Notes under the pieces: generated by a model
What the model saw: only the letters and a program-made list of their open reading frames with translations
Database searches by the model: none
Told to the model about the DNA's origin: nothing
Translations under genes and position numbers: made by a program
Source of the DNA: UBA2357 sp041916775
Lineage (GTDB): Bacteria; Pseudomonadota; Gammaproteobacteria; Burkholderiales; Rhodocyclaceae
Direction: 5' to 3'
DNA: 64,000 nt
Assembly (NCBI GenBank): GCA_041916775.1
Contig: JAYRYZ010000022.1
Span: forward strand, 1-64,000
Shown here: in pieces, positions 6,707 to 16,269 of the stretch
Layout: each line of letters opens with the position of its first letter
Numbering within the stretch: position 1 is the first letter of the stretch

Positions 6707-8112
6707 TGGCCTTTCTCCTCATCCTTGTACATCTCCATGAAGGTGCGCTTCGCCGGGGCGGGGAACTCGCGATAGGCGGTCCATGCGCCCAGGCCGGGCA
6801 TTCCCTTCACGAGGCCGCCGCGACTGAACAGGCGCATCACCCGGATCGCGATCGCCGTGCCGAGCCGGTACAGCCGCGGGCGTGATGCGACGAAGGTGTG
6901 GATGCCCAGGCCAAAACGGACCGTGGCCGGCTCCAGGCCCTCGCGCCAGGAGCGGTCGCGCCAGCCGCGCAGCAGGGTCGGCAGCGGGATGGCCACCGGG
7001 CACACTTCCTGGCACTTGCCGTTCATGGTGCACGCGTGCGGCAGGTCGCGGGATTTCTCCAGTCCGTCGAACACCGGGGTCAGCACCGCGCCCATCGGCC
7101 CGGGATAGGTGCCGCCATAGACGTGGCCGCCCAACTGGCGGAACACCACGCAGTGGTTCATGCAGGCGCCACAGCGGATGCAGCGCAGCATTTCCTTCAT
7201 GCCCTCGCGCAGCATCCGCGTGCGGCCGTTGTCGACCAGCACGATGTGGAATTCTTCCGGCCCGTCGCGGTCGCCCGGCTGCTTCGGACCGCAATGGAAG
7301 GTGGTGTATTGGGTGACGTCCGCCCCGGTCGCCGAACGCACCAGCAGGCGCAGCATGGCGATCGCGTGGCCCATGCTGGGGACGAGCTTCTCGATGCCGG
7401 CGGTGACGATGTGCACCCGCGGCGGCGTGGTGGTCAGCTCGGCGTTGCCCTCGTTGGTGACGGTGCAGGTGGCACCGGTGTCGGCGAGGAGGAAGTTCGC
7501 GCCCGAGATCGCCACATCGGCAGTGAGGAACTTGTCGCGCAGTTCGCGGCGCGCGCTGTCGACCATCGCCTCGATGGTTTCCTCCTGGTGTGGCGCACGA
7601 TGCAGGCGCTTGAACATCTCGGAGACCTGCTCGCGCGTGCGGTGCATCGACGGCCACACGATGTGCGACGGCCGATCGCCACCGAGTTGCACGATGTGCT
7701 CGGCAAGGTCGGTCTCGACACGCTCGATGCCGGCTTCGTCGAGCGCGTGGGGCAGGCCGATTTCCTCGCCCAGCATCGACTTGACGCGGGTGACGCGCTT
7801 GGCGCCGGCCTGCTTGCACAGCGCGACCACGATCTGCGAGGCCTCCTCGGCCGTCCTCGCCCAGTGCACCTTGGCGCCGGAGGCGATCGCGTTGCGTTCG
7901 AACTCGAGCAGGTAGTGGTCGAAGTTGGCGATGACGTGGTCCTTGATGCGCTTGCCACGTTCGCGGGCGGCATCGAACTGCGGGAACTGCGTCATCGCCA
8001 CCGCGCGCTTGCGCTCGGCCGTGCCGGTGGTGCGATCGATCGCGATCTTGAGCGTCGGGTTCGCCAGTGCTTCTTCGGCGCGCGCCTTGAAGGACATCGT
8101 TGCTTCGTGCAT
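6703..8112 (-). CDS. lldF: L-lactate dehydrogenase iron-sulfur subunit LldF/LutB
   Basis: A 469-residue LutB homologue. The N-terminal two thirds form a LUD domain (ADTGATCTVTNEGN). Two ferredoxin-like cysteine motifs follow: CIRCGACMNHC around residues 318-328 and CTMNGKCQEVCP around 366-377, expected to bind two 4Fe-4S clusters. The C-terminal region continues as in LutB. The chosen ATG has GAGGAG nine bases upstream; a second ATG five codons on has none. The gene begins three bases after the lldE stop and overlaps lldG by four bases. Length is normal for the family. Confidence 0.95.
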   Translation of the reverse strand: MHEATMSFKARAEEALANPTLKIAIDRTTGTAERKRAVAMTQFPQFDAARERGKRIKDHVIANFDHYLLEFERNAIASGAKVHWARTAEEASQIVVALCKQAGAKRVTRVKSMLGEEIGLPHALDEAGIERVETDLAEHIVQLGGDRPSHIVWPSMHRTREQVSEMFKRLHRAPHQEETIEAMVDSARRELRDKFLTADVAISGANFLLADTGATCTVTNEGNAELTTTPPRVHIVTAGIEKLVPSMGHAIAMLRLLVRSATGADVTQYTTFHCGPKQPGDRDGPEEFHIVLVDNGRTRMLREGMKEMLRCIRCGACMNHCVVFRQLGGHVYGGTYPGPMGAVLTPVFDGLEKSRDLPHACTMNGKCQEVCPVAIPLPTLLRGWRDRSWREGLEPATVRFGLGIHTFVASRPRLYRLGTAIAIRVMRLFSRGGLVKGMPGLGAWTAYREFPAPAKRTFMEMYKDEEKGQ

Positions 8113-8115
8113 GGC

Positions 8116-8907
8116 TCAGTGCTCCTCGCCAATGGCCGGGCCACCCGCCATGCCGGCCAGGACCTCGGCGGCATGGAAGCTACGCACGCTCGAACCCTTG
8201 CGCTTGAGCTTACCGGCCATGTTCATCAGGCACCCGAGGTCGCCGCCGAGGAGCAGCTTCGCACCGCTGCGTTCGATGGCGTCGGCCTTCTCACCGACGA
8301 CCGCGTTCGAGATCGCCGGGTACTTGACGCAGAAGGTGCCGCCGAAACCGCAGCACACATCGTTGCCCTCGAGCGGCTTGAGGGTGAGTCCGGACACCTT
8401 GTCCAGCAGGGCGCGCGGCTGGTCGTGCACGCCGAGCTCGCGCAGGCCGGAACAGCTGTCGTGGTAGGTGAAGCTGCTGTCGAGCTTCACGTCGGCCGGC
8501 GCGAAACGCATCACGTCGACCAGGAAGCTCGTCAGCTCGTAGGTGCGTTCGCCGAGCCGGCGTGCGCGCTCGGCCCATGCGGGATCGTCTGCCAGGGCCT
8601 CGGCGTAGTGCACCCGCGTCATGCCGACGCACGAGCCGGAAGGCGACACGACGTAGTCGTAGCCCTCGAAAGTCTCGATGAAATGGCGGGCGAGCACCGC
8701 CGCGTCGGCGGTGTCGCCGCTGTTGAAAGCCGGCTGGCCACAGCAGGTCTGCGCGTCCGGTACCTCGACACGGCATCCGGCATCGCGCAGCAGCTTGAGC
8801 GTGGCGAAACCCACGCTGGGGCGCATCGCATCGACGAGGCAGGTGACGAACAGGCCGACACGCGGTGGCGACGAGAAGGCACCTATCTGTTTGAGGGTAG
8901 TGGTCAT
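8116..8907 (-). CDS. lldE: L-lactate dehydrogenase Fe-S oxidoreductase LldE/LutA
   Basis: A 263-residue protein starting MTTTLKQIGAFSSPPRV. It has the two cysteine-rich CCG domains typical of heterodisulfide-reductase-type Fe-S proteins: QTCCGQPAFNSGD (Cys55-Cys56) and DVCCGFGGTFC near residue 185. An earlier in-frame start would add 29 residues unlike the family, so the start with GGAG ten bases upstream was chosen. It is the first gene of lldEFG. The lactate permease lies just upstream on the same strand, so uptake and oxidation may be co-regulated. Confidence 0.94.
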   Translation of the reverse strand: MTTTLKQIGAFSSPPRVGLFVTCLVDAMRPSVGFATLKLLRDAGCRVEVPDAQTCCGQPAFNSGDTADAAVLARHFIETFEGYDYVVSPSGSCVGMTRVHYAEALADDPAWAERARRLGERTYELTSFLVDVMRFAPADVKLDSSFTYHDSCSGLRELGVHDQPRALLDKVSGLTLKPLEGNDVCCGFGGTFCVKYPAISNAVVGEKADAIERSGAKLLLGGDLGCLMNMAGKLKRKGSSVRSFHAAEVLAGMAGGPAIGEEH

Positions 8908-8936
8908 AGTCGTACGCTCCATACATTCGATCAGAA

Positions 8937-8970
8937 CCCAGCGCAGTCGTGACGCCCTGCCCGCGCTGGG
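8937..8970 (-). terminator. Stem-loop between lldP and lldE
   Basis: CCCAGCGC (8937-8944) pairs perfectly with GCGCTGGG (8963-8970) in the 143-base gap between the lactate permease and lldE. There is no clean U-tract on the minus strand. It may reduce read-through or protect the permease mRNA end. Confidence 0.35.
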
Positions 8971-9050
8971 CTCTTGCCGACAAAGCGCGATCACACAGCT
9001 ACGGTCAATATTGCCGAGTTCGGGTAATAGTGCTTACAACGGTCAGTTAC

Positions 9051-10751
9051 TCACGGCAATTTCACGCCCAGCAAGGGGTCGCCCAAGTTCAATACATGCA
9101 TAGACAGCATCGCCAGTATTCCGGCAAGAGCCACGTAGTAGATCGTCGGGATGATGGTGCGCCGCAGGATCTGCCCCTCGCGCCCCATGACCCCCACGGT
9201 CGCCGACGCGGCCACCACGTTGTGGATCGCGATCATGTTGCCCGCCGCCGCTCCGATGGACTGCGCTGCGACCATTGTTGCGCCGCTGACGCCCAGTGCC
9301 TGCGCAACGCTGTACTGGTACTGGCTCAGCATCAGGTTCGACACAGTGTTCGAACCGGCAAGAAAGGCCCCGAGAGCGCCGACCGTCGGGGCGAATAGCG
9401 GGTAGATGTCCCCGACCGCTGATGCCACCCAGAGTGCCATCGAGATCGGCATGCTCGCGAACTCGTTCGCGTTCACGCCGGACTGGATCATGATGCGGAC
9501 CATCGGCACGGTGAACACCAGTACGAAGCCGGCGCTCAGCAGCGTGGTGGAGGATTCCTTGACCGCCCTCCCGAAGGAAGGGAGGTACATCTTGTGCAAA
9601 ATGATCGTCACCAAGCACACGGCGACCAGTACGCCGCCGGGGAGGTACAGGGGCTGGAAATTGCCGCTGATGCCCGGCTCGCCGAGGATGTCGCGTACGC
9701 TCCAACTCACCGACAGCAGCGCTTGCTTAAAGGGTGCCACCGTGCGGCTGAGCACCAGCACCAGGGCAAGCAACAGGTAAGGCAGCCAGGCGACGAAGAT
9801 GGGGATTTTCCTCGTGTTCTGGTCGATCTTCATTTCGAAGGTGCCCATCCATTCGGCCGGCCACTCCTTCGGCTCGGCGAAGTCCCAACTCTTCTTCGGC
9901 ACCAGGAACCCGGCCCGCGCCGCGAGGGATACCACGGTAAGGCCGAACAGACCTCCGAGCAAGGACGGGAACTCAGGCCCGAGAAAGCGGCCGGCCAGGG
10001 CATACGGGACGGTGAAGGCGAATGCGGAGAAGAGCGCGAACGGCACGATCGGCAAGGCCTCGGCCCACGACTTGTTGCGACCGAAGAATCGCGTCATGAA
10101 CATTACCAAGAACACGGGGATCAGCGTGCCGCAGATGGCATGGCCCAAGGAGACGCGCTCGACGATCAGATTGAAGAAGGCCGTCCAGTCCTGCCCCTGC
10201 GCCTGCAGTGCCGCGGTCATCGCCTCGCGCTGAAGGCCGCCCTGCACGCCGACGATCAATGGCGTACCGACGGCGCCGAAGGAGACCGGCGTCGACTGGA
10301 TGATCATCCCGAACATCACCGCCGACAGCGCCGGAAAGCCGACCGCCACCATCAGCGGGCCGGCCACGGCGGCCGGTGTCCCGAAGCCGGACGCACCCTC
10401 GATGAACGATCCGAACAACCACGCGATGAGGATGACCTGCACGCGTCGATCAGGACTGATGCGCGCGAACCCGCTGCGGATGCTGGCGATGCCGCCCGAG
10501 TGCTTCAGGGTGTTCAGCAGCAGCAGCGCGCCGAAGATGATCCACAGCACCTGGACCGTGATGATCAGCCCCTCGAGCGTGGCCGCCGCGATACGGTTGA
10601 GGCTCACGCCCCAGGCGAGCAACGCGATCGCCGCGGTCACGAAGTAGACCAGGGGCATGGCACGCTTGGCCGACCACCCGAGTCCGATGAGAAGGAGGCC
10701 GGAGAGGCATATCGGTATGAATGCCAACAGTGCTTGCAGGCCGAGTGTCAT
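9051..10751 (-). CDS. lldP: L-lactate permease (LctP family)
   Basis: A 566-residue LctP-family lactate:proton symporter with about 12-14 hydrophobic segments. Starts MTLGLQALLAFIPICLSG after AGGGAGACAAATC. Family signatures include FGSFIEGASGFGTPAAVAGP (about 109-128), a hallmark of lactate permeases, and GSNTVSNLM in the C-terminal half. The same frame stays open far upstream into pntB, but that extension is a shadow of pntB. It stands between pntB and lldE on the minus strand, supplying lactate or glycolate to LldEFG. Confidence 0.95.
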   Translation of the reverse strand: MTLGLQALLAFIPICLSGLLLIGLGWSAKRAMPLVYFVTAAIALLAWGVSLNRIAAATLEGLIITVQVLWIIFGALLLLNTLKHSGGIASIRSGFARISPDRRVQVILIAWLFGSFIEGASGFGTPAAVAGPLMVAVGFPALSAVMFGMIIQSTPVSFGAVGTPLIVGVQGGLQREAMTAALQAQGQDWTAFFNLIVERVSLGHAICGTLIPVFLVMFMTRFFGRNKSWAEALPIVPFALFSAFAFTVPYALAGRFLGPEFPSLLGGLFGLTVVSLAARAGFLVPKKSWDFAEPKEWPAEWMGTFEMKIDQNTRKIPIFVAWLPYLLLALVLVLSRTVAPFKQALLSVSWSVRDILGEPGISGNFQPLYLPGGVLVAVCLVTIILHKMYLPSFGRAVKESSTTLLSAGFVLVFTVPMVRIMIQSGVNANEFASMPISMALWVASAVGDIYPLFAPTVGALGAFLAGSNTVSNLMLSQYQYSVAQALGVSGATMVAAQSIGAAAGNMIAIHNVVAASATVGVMGREGQILRRTIIPTIYYVALAGILAMLSMHVLNLGDPLLGVKLP

Positions 10752-10858
10752 GATTTGTCTCCCTTCGCAATCTCTTTGAGTTGTTGTGAATCGGTCGTCC
10801 GGATCGGCGTGCGCAGGGCGACGATTCGGACGCTTCCAGCGTCGGTACGGCTTGTCGA

Positions 10859-12274
10859 TCAGGCGCTCAGCGCACCCAGCACCTCGTCGAGCATCTTCCT
10901 GGCGTCGCCGAACAGCATGCGGTTGTTTTCCTTGTAGAACAGCGGGTTGTCGACCCCGGCGTAGCCCGACGCCATGCTGCGCTTCATCACGATCGAGGTC
11001 CTCGCCTTCCATACTTCCAGCACCGGCATGCCGGCGATCGGGCTGCCCGGGTCTTCCTGGGCGGCCGGGTTCACGATGTCGTTGGCGCCGATGACGATGG
11101 CGACGTCGGTGTCCGGGAAGTCCTCGTTGATCTCGTCCATCTCGAGCACGATGTCGTAGGGCACCTTGGCTTCGGCGAGCAGCACGTTCATGTGGCCGGG
11201 CATGCGACCGGCGACCGGGTGGATGGCGAAGCGCACGGCGACACCCTGTCCGCGCAGCACGTTGACGATCTCGCAGACCACGTGCTGGGCCTGCGCGACC
11301 GCCATGCCGTAGCCCGGCACGATCACGACGTTCTTGGCATCGCGCAGCAGGTCGGCGGTATCCACCGCGCTGATCGACGTGACCTCGCCGGCCGGCTCGG
11401 AGCCGTCTGCCGCCGTTACGGAGGCGCCGCCGCCGGAGCCGAAGCCGCCGGCAATCACACTGATGAAGTTGCGGTTCATCGCGCGGCACATGATGTAGGA
11501 CAGGATCGCGCCCGAGGAGCCGACCAGCGCGCCGACGACGATCAGCAGGTCGTTGCCGAGCATGAAGCCGGTGGCCGCCGCGGCCCAGCCGGAGTAGCTG
11601 TTGAGCATCGACACCACCACCGGCATGTCGGCGCCGCCGATCGCCATCACCATGTGCACGCCGAAGGCCAGCGCGATCACGGTCATCACCAGCAGCAAGG
11701 CCATGCCGGCCCAGATCGAGTGTGTGTTGAGGAACCAGCGCCCGAGCAGGATCACCAGGACGAGGCCCGCGAGGTTGAGCCAGTGACGCGCGGGCAGCAG
11801 CAAGGGCTTGCCACCGAGCTTCCCGGACAGCTTGGCGAAGGCGACCAGCGATCCGGAGAAGGTGACGGCGCCGATCAGGATGCCGATGTAGATCTCCACC
11901 TCGTGGATGGTCTTCTCGGCGGCGGTGGGGAACACCAGTGAGGTGTCCACGTAGCTTGCGAAGCCCACCAGGCAGGCGGCCAGGCCCACCAGGCTGTGCA
12001 TCAGCGCGACGAGTTCGGGCATCTGCGTCATCTGCACCTTCTTCGCGGCGTAGAGGCCGACCGCGGCGCCGATGACGAGGGCGATGACGATCCATGGAAT
12101 GCCGCCCATGCCGACCTGCGGGCCGAACACGGTGGCCAGCACCGCGATGCTCATGCCCGCGATGCCGAACAGGTTGCCGCGGCGCGCGGTCTCTGGGTGG
12201 GCGAGCCCGCCCAGGCTGAGGATGAAGAGGATGGTGGCGCCGATGTACGAGACAGTGGCCAGACTGGAGGTCAT
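10859..12274 (-). CDS. pntB: NAD(P) transhydrogenase subunit beta
   Basis: A 471-residue beta subunit of the proton-translocating transhydrogenase, which makes NADPH from NADH at the expense of proton motive force. About nine N-terminal membrane helices (domain II) precede the soluble NADP(H)-binding domain III, seen as VPGYGMAVAQAQH, ChaGRMPGHMNVLL-type sequence (HPVAGRMPGHMN) and GANDIVNPAAQ. The start has GGAG nine bases upstream and follows pntA by ten bases. Length and order match E. coli pntAB. Confidence 0.96.
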   Translation of the reverse strand: MTSSLATVSYIGATILFILSLGGLAHPETARRGNLFGIAGMSIAVLATVFGPQVGMGGIPWIVIALVIGAAVGLYAAKKVQMTQMPELVALMHSLVGLAACLVGFASYVDTSLVFPTAAEKTIHEVEIYIGILIGAVTFSGSLVAFAKLSGKLGGKPLLLPARHWLNLAGLVLVILLGRWFLNTHSIWAGMALLLVMTVIALAFGVHMVMAIGGADMPVVVSMLNSYSGWAAAATGFMLGNDLLIVVGALVGSSGAILSYIMCRAMNRNFISVIAGGFGSGGGASVTAADGSEPAGEVTSISAVDTADLLRDAKNVVIVPGYGMAVAQAQHVVCEIVNVLRGQGVAVRFAIHPVAGRMPGHMNVLLAEAKVPYDIVLEMDEINEDFPDTDVAIVIGANDIVNPAAQEDPGSPIAGMPVLEVWKARTSIVMKRSMASGYAGVDNPLFYKENNRMLFGDARKMLDEVLGALSA

Positions 12275-12284
12275 TGTCTTCTCC

Positions 12285-13874
12285 TTATTTGCGGAACATC
12301 GCCAGCATGCGACGCGTGACCGCGAAGCCGCCGAACATGTTGACGGCCGTTAGGGTGATGGCCACGAAGGCGAGCACGCCGATCAGCCCCCCGGGGCGAT
12401 CGCCGGCCCCATCGGCCAGCGGCGGAGCGATCTGCACCAGCGCGCCGATCGCGATGATCGACGAGATGGCGTTGGTGACGCTCATCAGCGGCGTGTGCAG
12501 CGAGGGCGTGACGTTCCACACCACCATGTAGCCCACGAAGCAGGCCAGCACGAACACGGTGAAGTGGGTCAGGAAGCTGGCCGGGGCGTACAGGCCGACG
12601 AGCAGGAACAGCAGCGCGCCGACGCCGAACACGATCGCCAGCGACTTCACCGACATCGGCTCGCTGGCGCCGTGGCCATGGCCCTTGGGCGCGGTGATCG
12701 GCGCGTTCGAAGCCTTCGACTTGGTCGATGCGGCCGGCAGCTTGGGCGGCGGAGCGGGCCAGGTGAGCTCGCCTTCCTTGACCACGGTGAGGCCGCGGAT
12801 GGCGTCGTCCTCGAAGTTGACGACGATGTTGCCGTCCTTGGCCTTGCACAGCTCTTCGGTGAGGCGGAGGAGGTTGTTCGAGTACAGGGTGGAGGACTGC
12901 CTGGCGAGCCGGCTCACCAGGTCGGTGTAGCCGATGATCGTGACCCCATGGCGCACCACCGCTTCGCCCGGGACCGTGAGCTCGCAGTTGCCGCCCTGCT
13001 CGGCGGCGAGGTCGACGATCACGCTGCCCGGCTTCATGCTCTGCACCATCTCGGCGGTGATCAGCTTGGGTGCGGGTTTGCCCGGAATCAGGGCGGTGGT
13101 GATCACGATGTCGGCGTCCTTGGCTTCGCGCGCGTACATCGCGCGCTGCGCCGCCTGGAAGCCCTCGCTCATCACCTTCGCGTAGCCGCCGCCGCCCGAG
13201 CCTTCCTCGTCGTAATCGACCTTGACGAACTCGCCACCGAGCGACACCACCTGGTCGGCGACCTCGGCGCGGGTGTCGTTGGCGCGCACGACCGCGCCCA
13301 GGTTGGCGGCCGTGCCGATGGCCGCCAGGCCGGCGACGCCAGCCCCGGCGATGAAGACCCTGGCCGGCGGGATCTTGCCGGCGGCGGTGATCTGGCCATT
13401 GAAGAAGCGGCCGAATGCGTTCGCCGCCTCGACCACCGCGCGGTAGCCGCTGATGCCGGCCATGGACGACAGGGCGTCCATCTTCTGCGCGCGGCTCAGC
13501 TGCCGGGGCAGGCAGTCGATCGCGAGCACGGTGGCCTTGCGCGCCTGCAAGGCTTCCATCAGCTCGGGGTGCTGCGCCGGCCAGACGAAGCCGATCAGCG
13601 TCGCGCCCTCGCGCAGCATGCCGACCTCGTCCAGCGTGGGCGGGCGCACCTTGAATACGATGTCGGCCCGTGCCCAGACGTCGGCGGCGCCAGGTAATAC
13701 CTCGGCGCCCGCGGCTCGGTAGTCCTCGTCGGCAAAGTTCGCCGCTTCTCCGGCGCTGCTTTCGACCGCGACGGCAAAACCCAGCTTGACGAGCTTCACC
13801 ACGACCTCGGGAACGGACGCCACGCGTTTTTCACCAGCGAAGGTTTCCTTTGGAATTCCGATCAACAAACTCAT
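12285..13874 (-). CDS. pntA: NAD(P) transhydrogenase subunit alpha (fused alpha1-alpha2)
   Basis: A 529-residue alpha subunit. The N-terminal NAD(H)-binding domain I starts MSLLIGIPKETFAGEKRVA; RVFIAGAGVAGLAAIGTA around residue 168 is its Rossmann loop. After a Pro/Ala/Lys linker near 385-405 come about four membrane helices (FGVGALLFLLVGLYAP and following), so alpha1 and alpha2 are one chain as in E. coli rather than split as in many alphaproteobacteria. GAGGAG precedes the ATG. The ATG overlaps the stop of a 55-codon ORF upstream. NADPH made here could serve phaB next door. Confidence 0.96.
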   Translation of the reverse strand: MSLLIGIPKETFAGEKRVASVPEVVVKLVKLGFAVAVESSAGEAANFADEDYRAAGAEVLPGAADVWARADIVFKVRPPTLDEVGMLREGATLIGFVWPAQHPELMEALQARKATVLAIDCLPRQLSRAQKMDALSSMAGISGYRAVVEAANAFGRFFNGQITAAGKIPPARVFIAGAGVAGLAAIGTAANLGAVVRANDTRAEVADQVVSLGGEFVKVDYDEEGSGGGGYAKVMSEGFQAAQRAMYAREAKDADIVITTALIPGKPAPKLITAEMVQSMKPGSVIVDLAAEQGGNCELTVPGEAVVRHGVTIIGYTDLVSRLARQSSTLYSNNLLRLTEELCKAKDGNIVVNFEDDAIRGLTVVKEGELTWPAPPPKLPAASTKSKASNAPITAPKGHGHGASEPMSVKSLAIVFGVGALLFLLVGLYAPASFLTHFTVFVLACFVGYMVVWNVTPSLHTPLMSVTNAISSIIAIGALVQIAPPLADGAGDRPGGLIGVLAFVAITLTAVNMFGGFAVTRRMLAMFRK

Positions 13875-14038
13875 GGCTTCGACTCCTCAATCGATTGACC
13901 TTGCAGGCGCGGCTGCGCCGAGCGGCAAGCCTCGCTGCGCAGCCCGCGGCTTCGAGCTGTCGGTATCGGCGCTCTCGCGAACTTGGGCGCCACGCGGGTT
14001 CCACAAAGCGTGGTTCCATGAGCCATGGATGTTTGCAT
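13871..14038 (-). CDS. Possible 55-residue leader ORF coupled to pntA
   Basis: A small ORF starting MQTSMAHGTTLCGTRVAPKF with AGGGAG seven bases upstream. It ends in TGA, which overlaps the pntA start as ATGA. The peptide is basic and has no recognisable family. Good ribosome-site spacing and exact coupling argue for translation. The repetitive GGAACC(AC/CG)CG segments inside it suggest an RNA structure instead. It may be a leader that couples ribosome flow to pntA, or chance. Confidence 0.35.
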   Translation of the reverse strand: MQTSMAHGTTLCGTRVAPKFARAPIPTARSRGLRSEACRSAQPRLQGQSIEESKP

Positions 14039-14178
14039 CGGGTTCTCCCTGTTCTGTTTTTTTGGCGAAGCAGTGCGTGCGTTCAAGCCGAGCAAGCCGA
14101 ATGAGCTCCGACAGACGCCATGGCCAATCGCACTCGGAGACGTGGCGCGTGTGCTGGCGAAGCCCGGGCCCACATACC

Positions 14179-14925
14179 TCACTGCATGTGCTGTCCGCCG
14201 TTGATGGCGATGTTGGCGCCGGTGACGAAGGCGGCCTCCTCTGATGCCAGGTAGATGATCAGGCCGGCCACCTCCTCCGGTTTGCCGAGGCGCCCCAGCG
14301 GAATCTGCGGCAGGATCTTGCTGTCCAGCACTTCCTTCGGGATGGCCATGACCATCTTCGTGCCGATATAGCCGGGGGAGATGGTGTTGACCGTGACGTT
14401 CTTCTTCGCCACCTCGAGCGCCAGCGCCTTGGTGAAACCATGCACGCCGGACTTGGCTGCCGAGTAGTTGGTCTGCCCAAACGCACCCTTGCTGCCATTG
14501 ACCGAGGACACGTTGATGACGCGGCCCCAGCCGCGCTCGGTCATGCCGTCGACCACCTGCTTGCTCATGTTGAACAGGCTGTCGAGGTTGGTACGCAGCA
14601 CCGCGTCCCAGTTGACCTTGTCCATCTTCTTGAAGGTCATGTCGCGCGTGATACCCGCGTTGTTAACCAGCACATCGACCTCGCCGACCTTCTCCCGCAC
14701 CTCGGCCACGGCCTTGGTACATGATTCGAGATCGGCGACGTCGCAAGGCACAGCGAGAATGTCGTGCCCCCTTGCCTTCATGTCGGCGACCCACTCCGCA
14801 TGTTTCGTATTTCCGGGCGAATACGTAACGGCCACCCGGTAACCTGCCGCGGACATCTTGGTGGAGATGACCTCACCCAGGCCACCCATGCCACCCGTAA
14901 CCAGCACCACACGTGCATTGCTCAT
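14179..14925 (-). CDS. phaB: Acetoacetyl-CoA reductase
   Basis: A 248-residue short-chain dehydrogenase that reduces acetoacetyl-CoA to (R)-3-hydroxybutyryl-CoA with NADPH for polyhydroxybutyrate. Visible motifs: TGGMGGLG (residues 9-16, cofactor loop), NNAGITRD near 90, catalytic Ser-Tyr-Lys in NVSSVNGSKG and YSAAKSG, and SPGYIGTKMV near 185, typical of PhaB. The C-terminus is GANIAINGGQHMQ, the usual PhaB ending. The start has GAGGAG upstream. It is downstream of phaA with a 35-base gap. No phaC synthase is in the window. Confidence 0.96.
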   Translation of the reverse strand: MSNARVVLVTGGMGGLGEVISTKMSAAGYRVAVTYSPGNTKHAEWVADMKARGHDILAVPCDVADLESCTKAVAEVREKVGEVDVLVNNAGITRDMTFKKMDKVNWDAVLRTNLDSLFNMSKQVVDGMTERGWGRVINVSSVNGSKGAFGQTNYSAAKSGVHGFTKALALEVAKKNVTVNTISPGYIGTKMVMAIPKEVLDSKILPQIPLGRLGKPEEVAGLIIYLASEEAAFVTGANIAINGGQHMQ

Positions 14926-14960
14926 GTTCGTCTCCTCAGTCGCGTCGTTCAGGATTGGAT

Positions 14961-16136
<1,176 letters not shown>

Positions 16137-16210
16137 GGTCCGTTTCCTATCTCGTTGAATGACAACCTGACCTTAGCTCCCCTTGTTATGAGTGGCAGAT
16201 GCCTGCCTGG

Positions 16211-16264
16211 TATCGGGGGGGCGGTCAGGGTTGGGGCTAGGGTCAGGGTTGGGGTTGGGGGGCG
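16211..16264. repeat. G-rich tract, C-rich on the transcribed side
   Basis: The plus strand carries a row of GGGG, GGGTTGGGG, GGGTC and GGGTTGGGG units. These give at least six runs of three or more G within about 50 bases, enough for a G-quadruplex. On the minus strand, which is the message strand after lpd, it reads CCCCAACCCC-type RNA rich in C and poor in G, as expected for a Rho loading site. It lies in the 133-base gap between lpd and phaA. Confidence 0.6.
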
Positions 16265-16269
16265 AAGCC

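Noticed and set aside
5712..6722. 336-codon minus-strand open frame overlapping lldG
   Set aside because: It overlaps lldG on the same strand in another frame. Only the lldG frame gives a known protein.
6898..8952. 684-codon plus-strand open frame opposite lldE and lldF
   Set aside because: It runs antisense to two certain genes, its composition is typical of GC-rich shadows, and it has no known domain.
9000..10860. Second copy of the TTGGTCTGACCAA operator at the lactate genes
   Set aside because: I read the gaps before lldE, lldP and pntB and found no matching palindrome.
10752..12095. Long minus-strand open frame continuing upstream of the lactate permease into pntB
   Set aside because: It is the shadow of pntB in another frame. 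The permease has its own ATG and ribosome site at 10751, and the extension is Arg/Gly/Pro-rich without domain sequence.
12495..13697. 400-codon plus-strand open frame opposite pntA
   Set aside because: Antisense to a certain gene. His/Arg/Gly-rich shadow composition.
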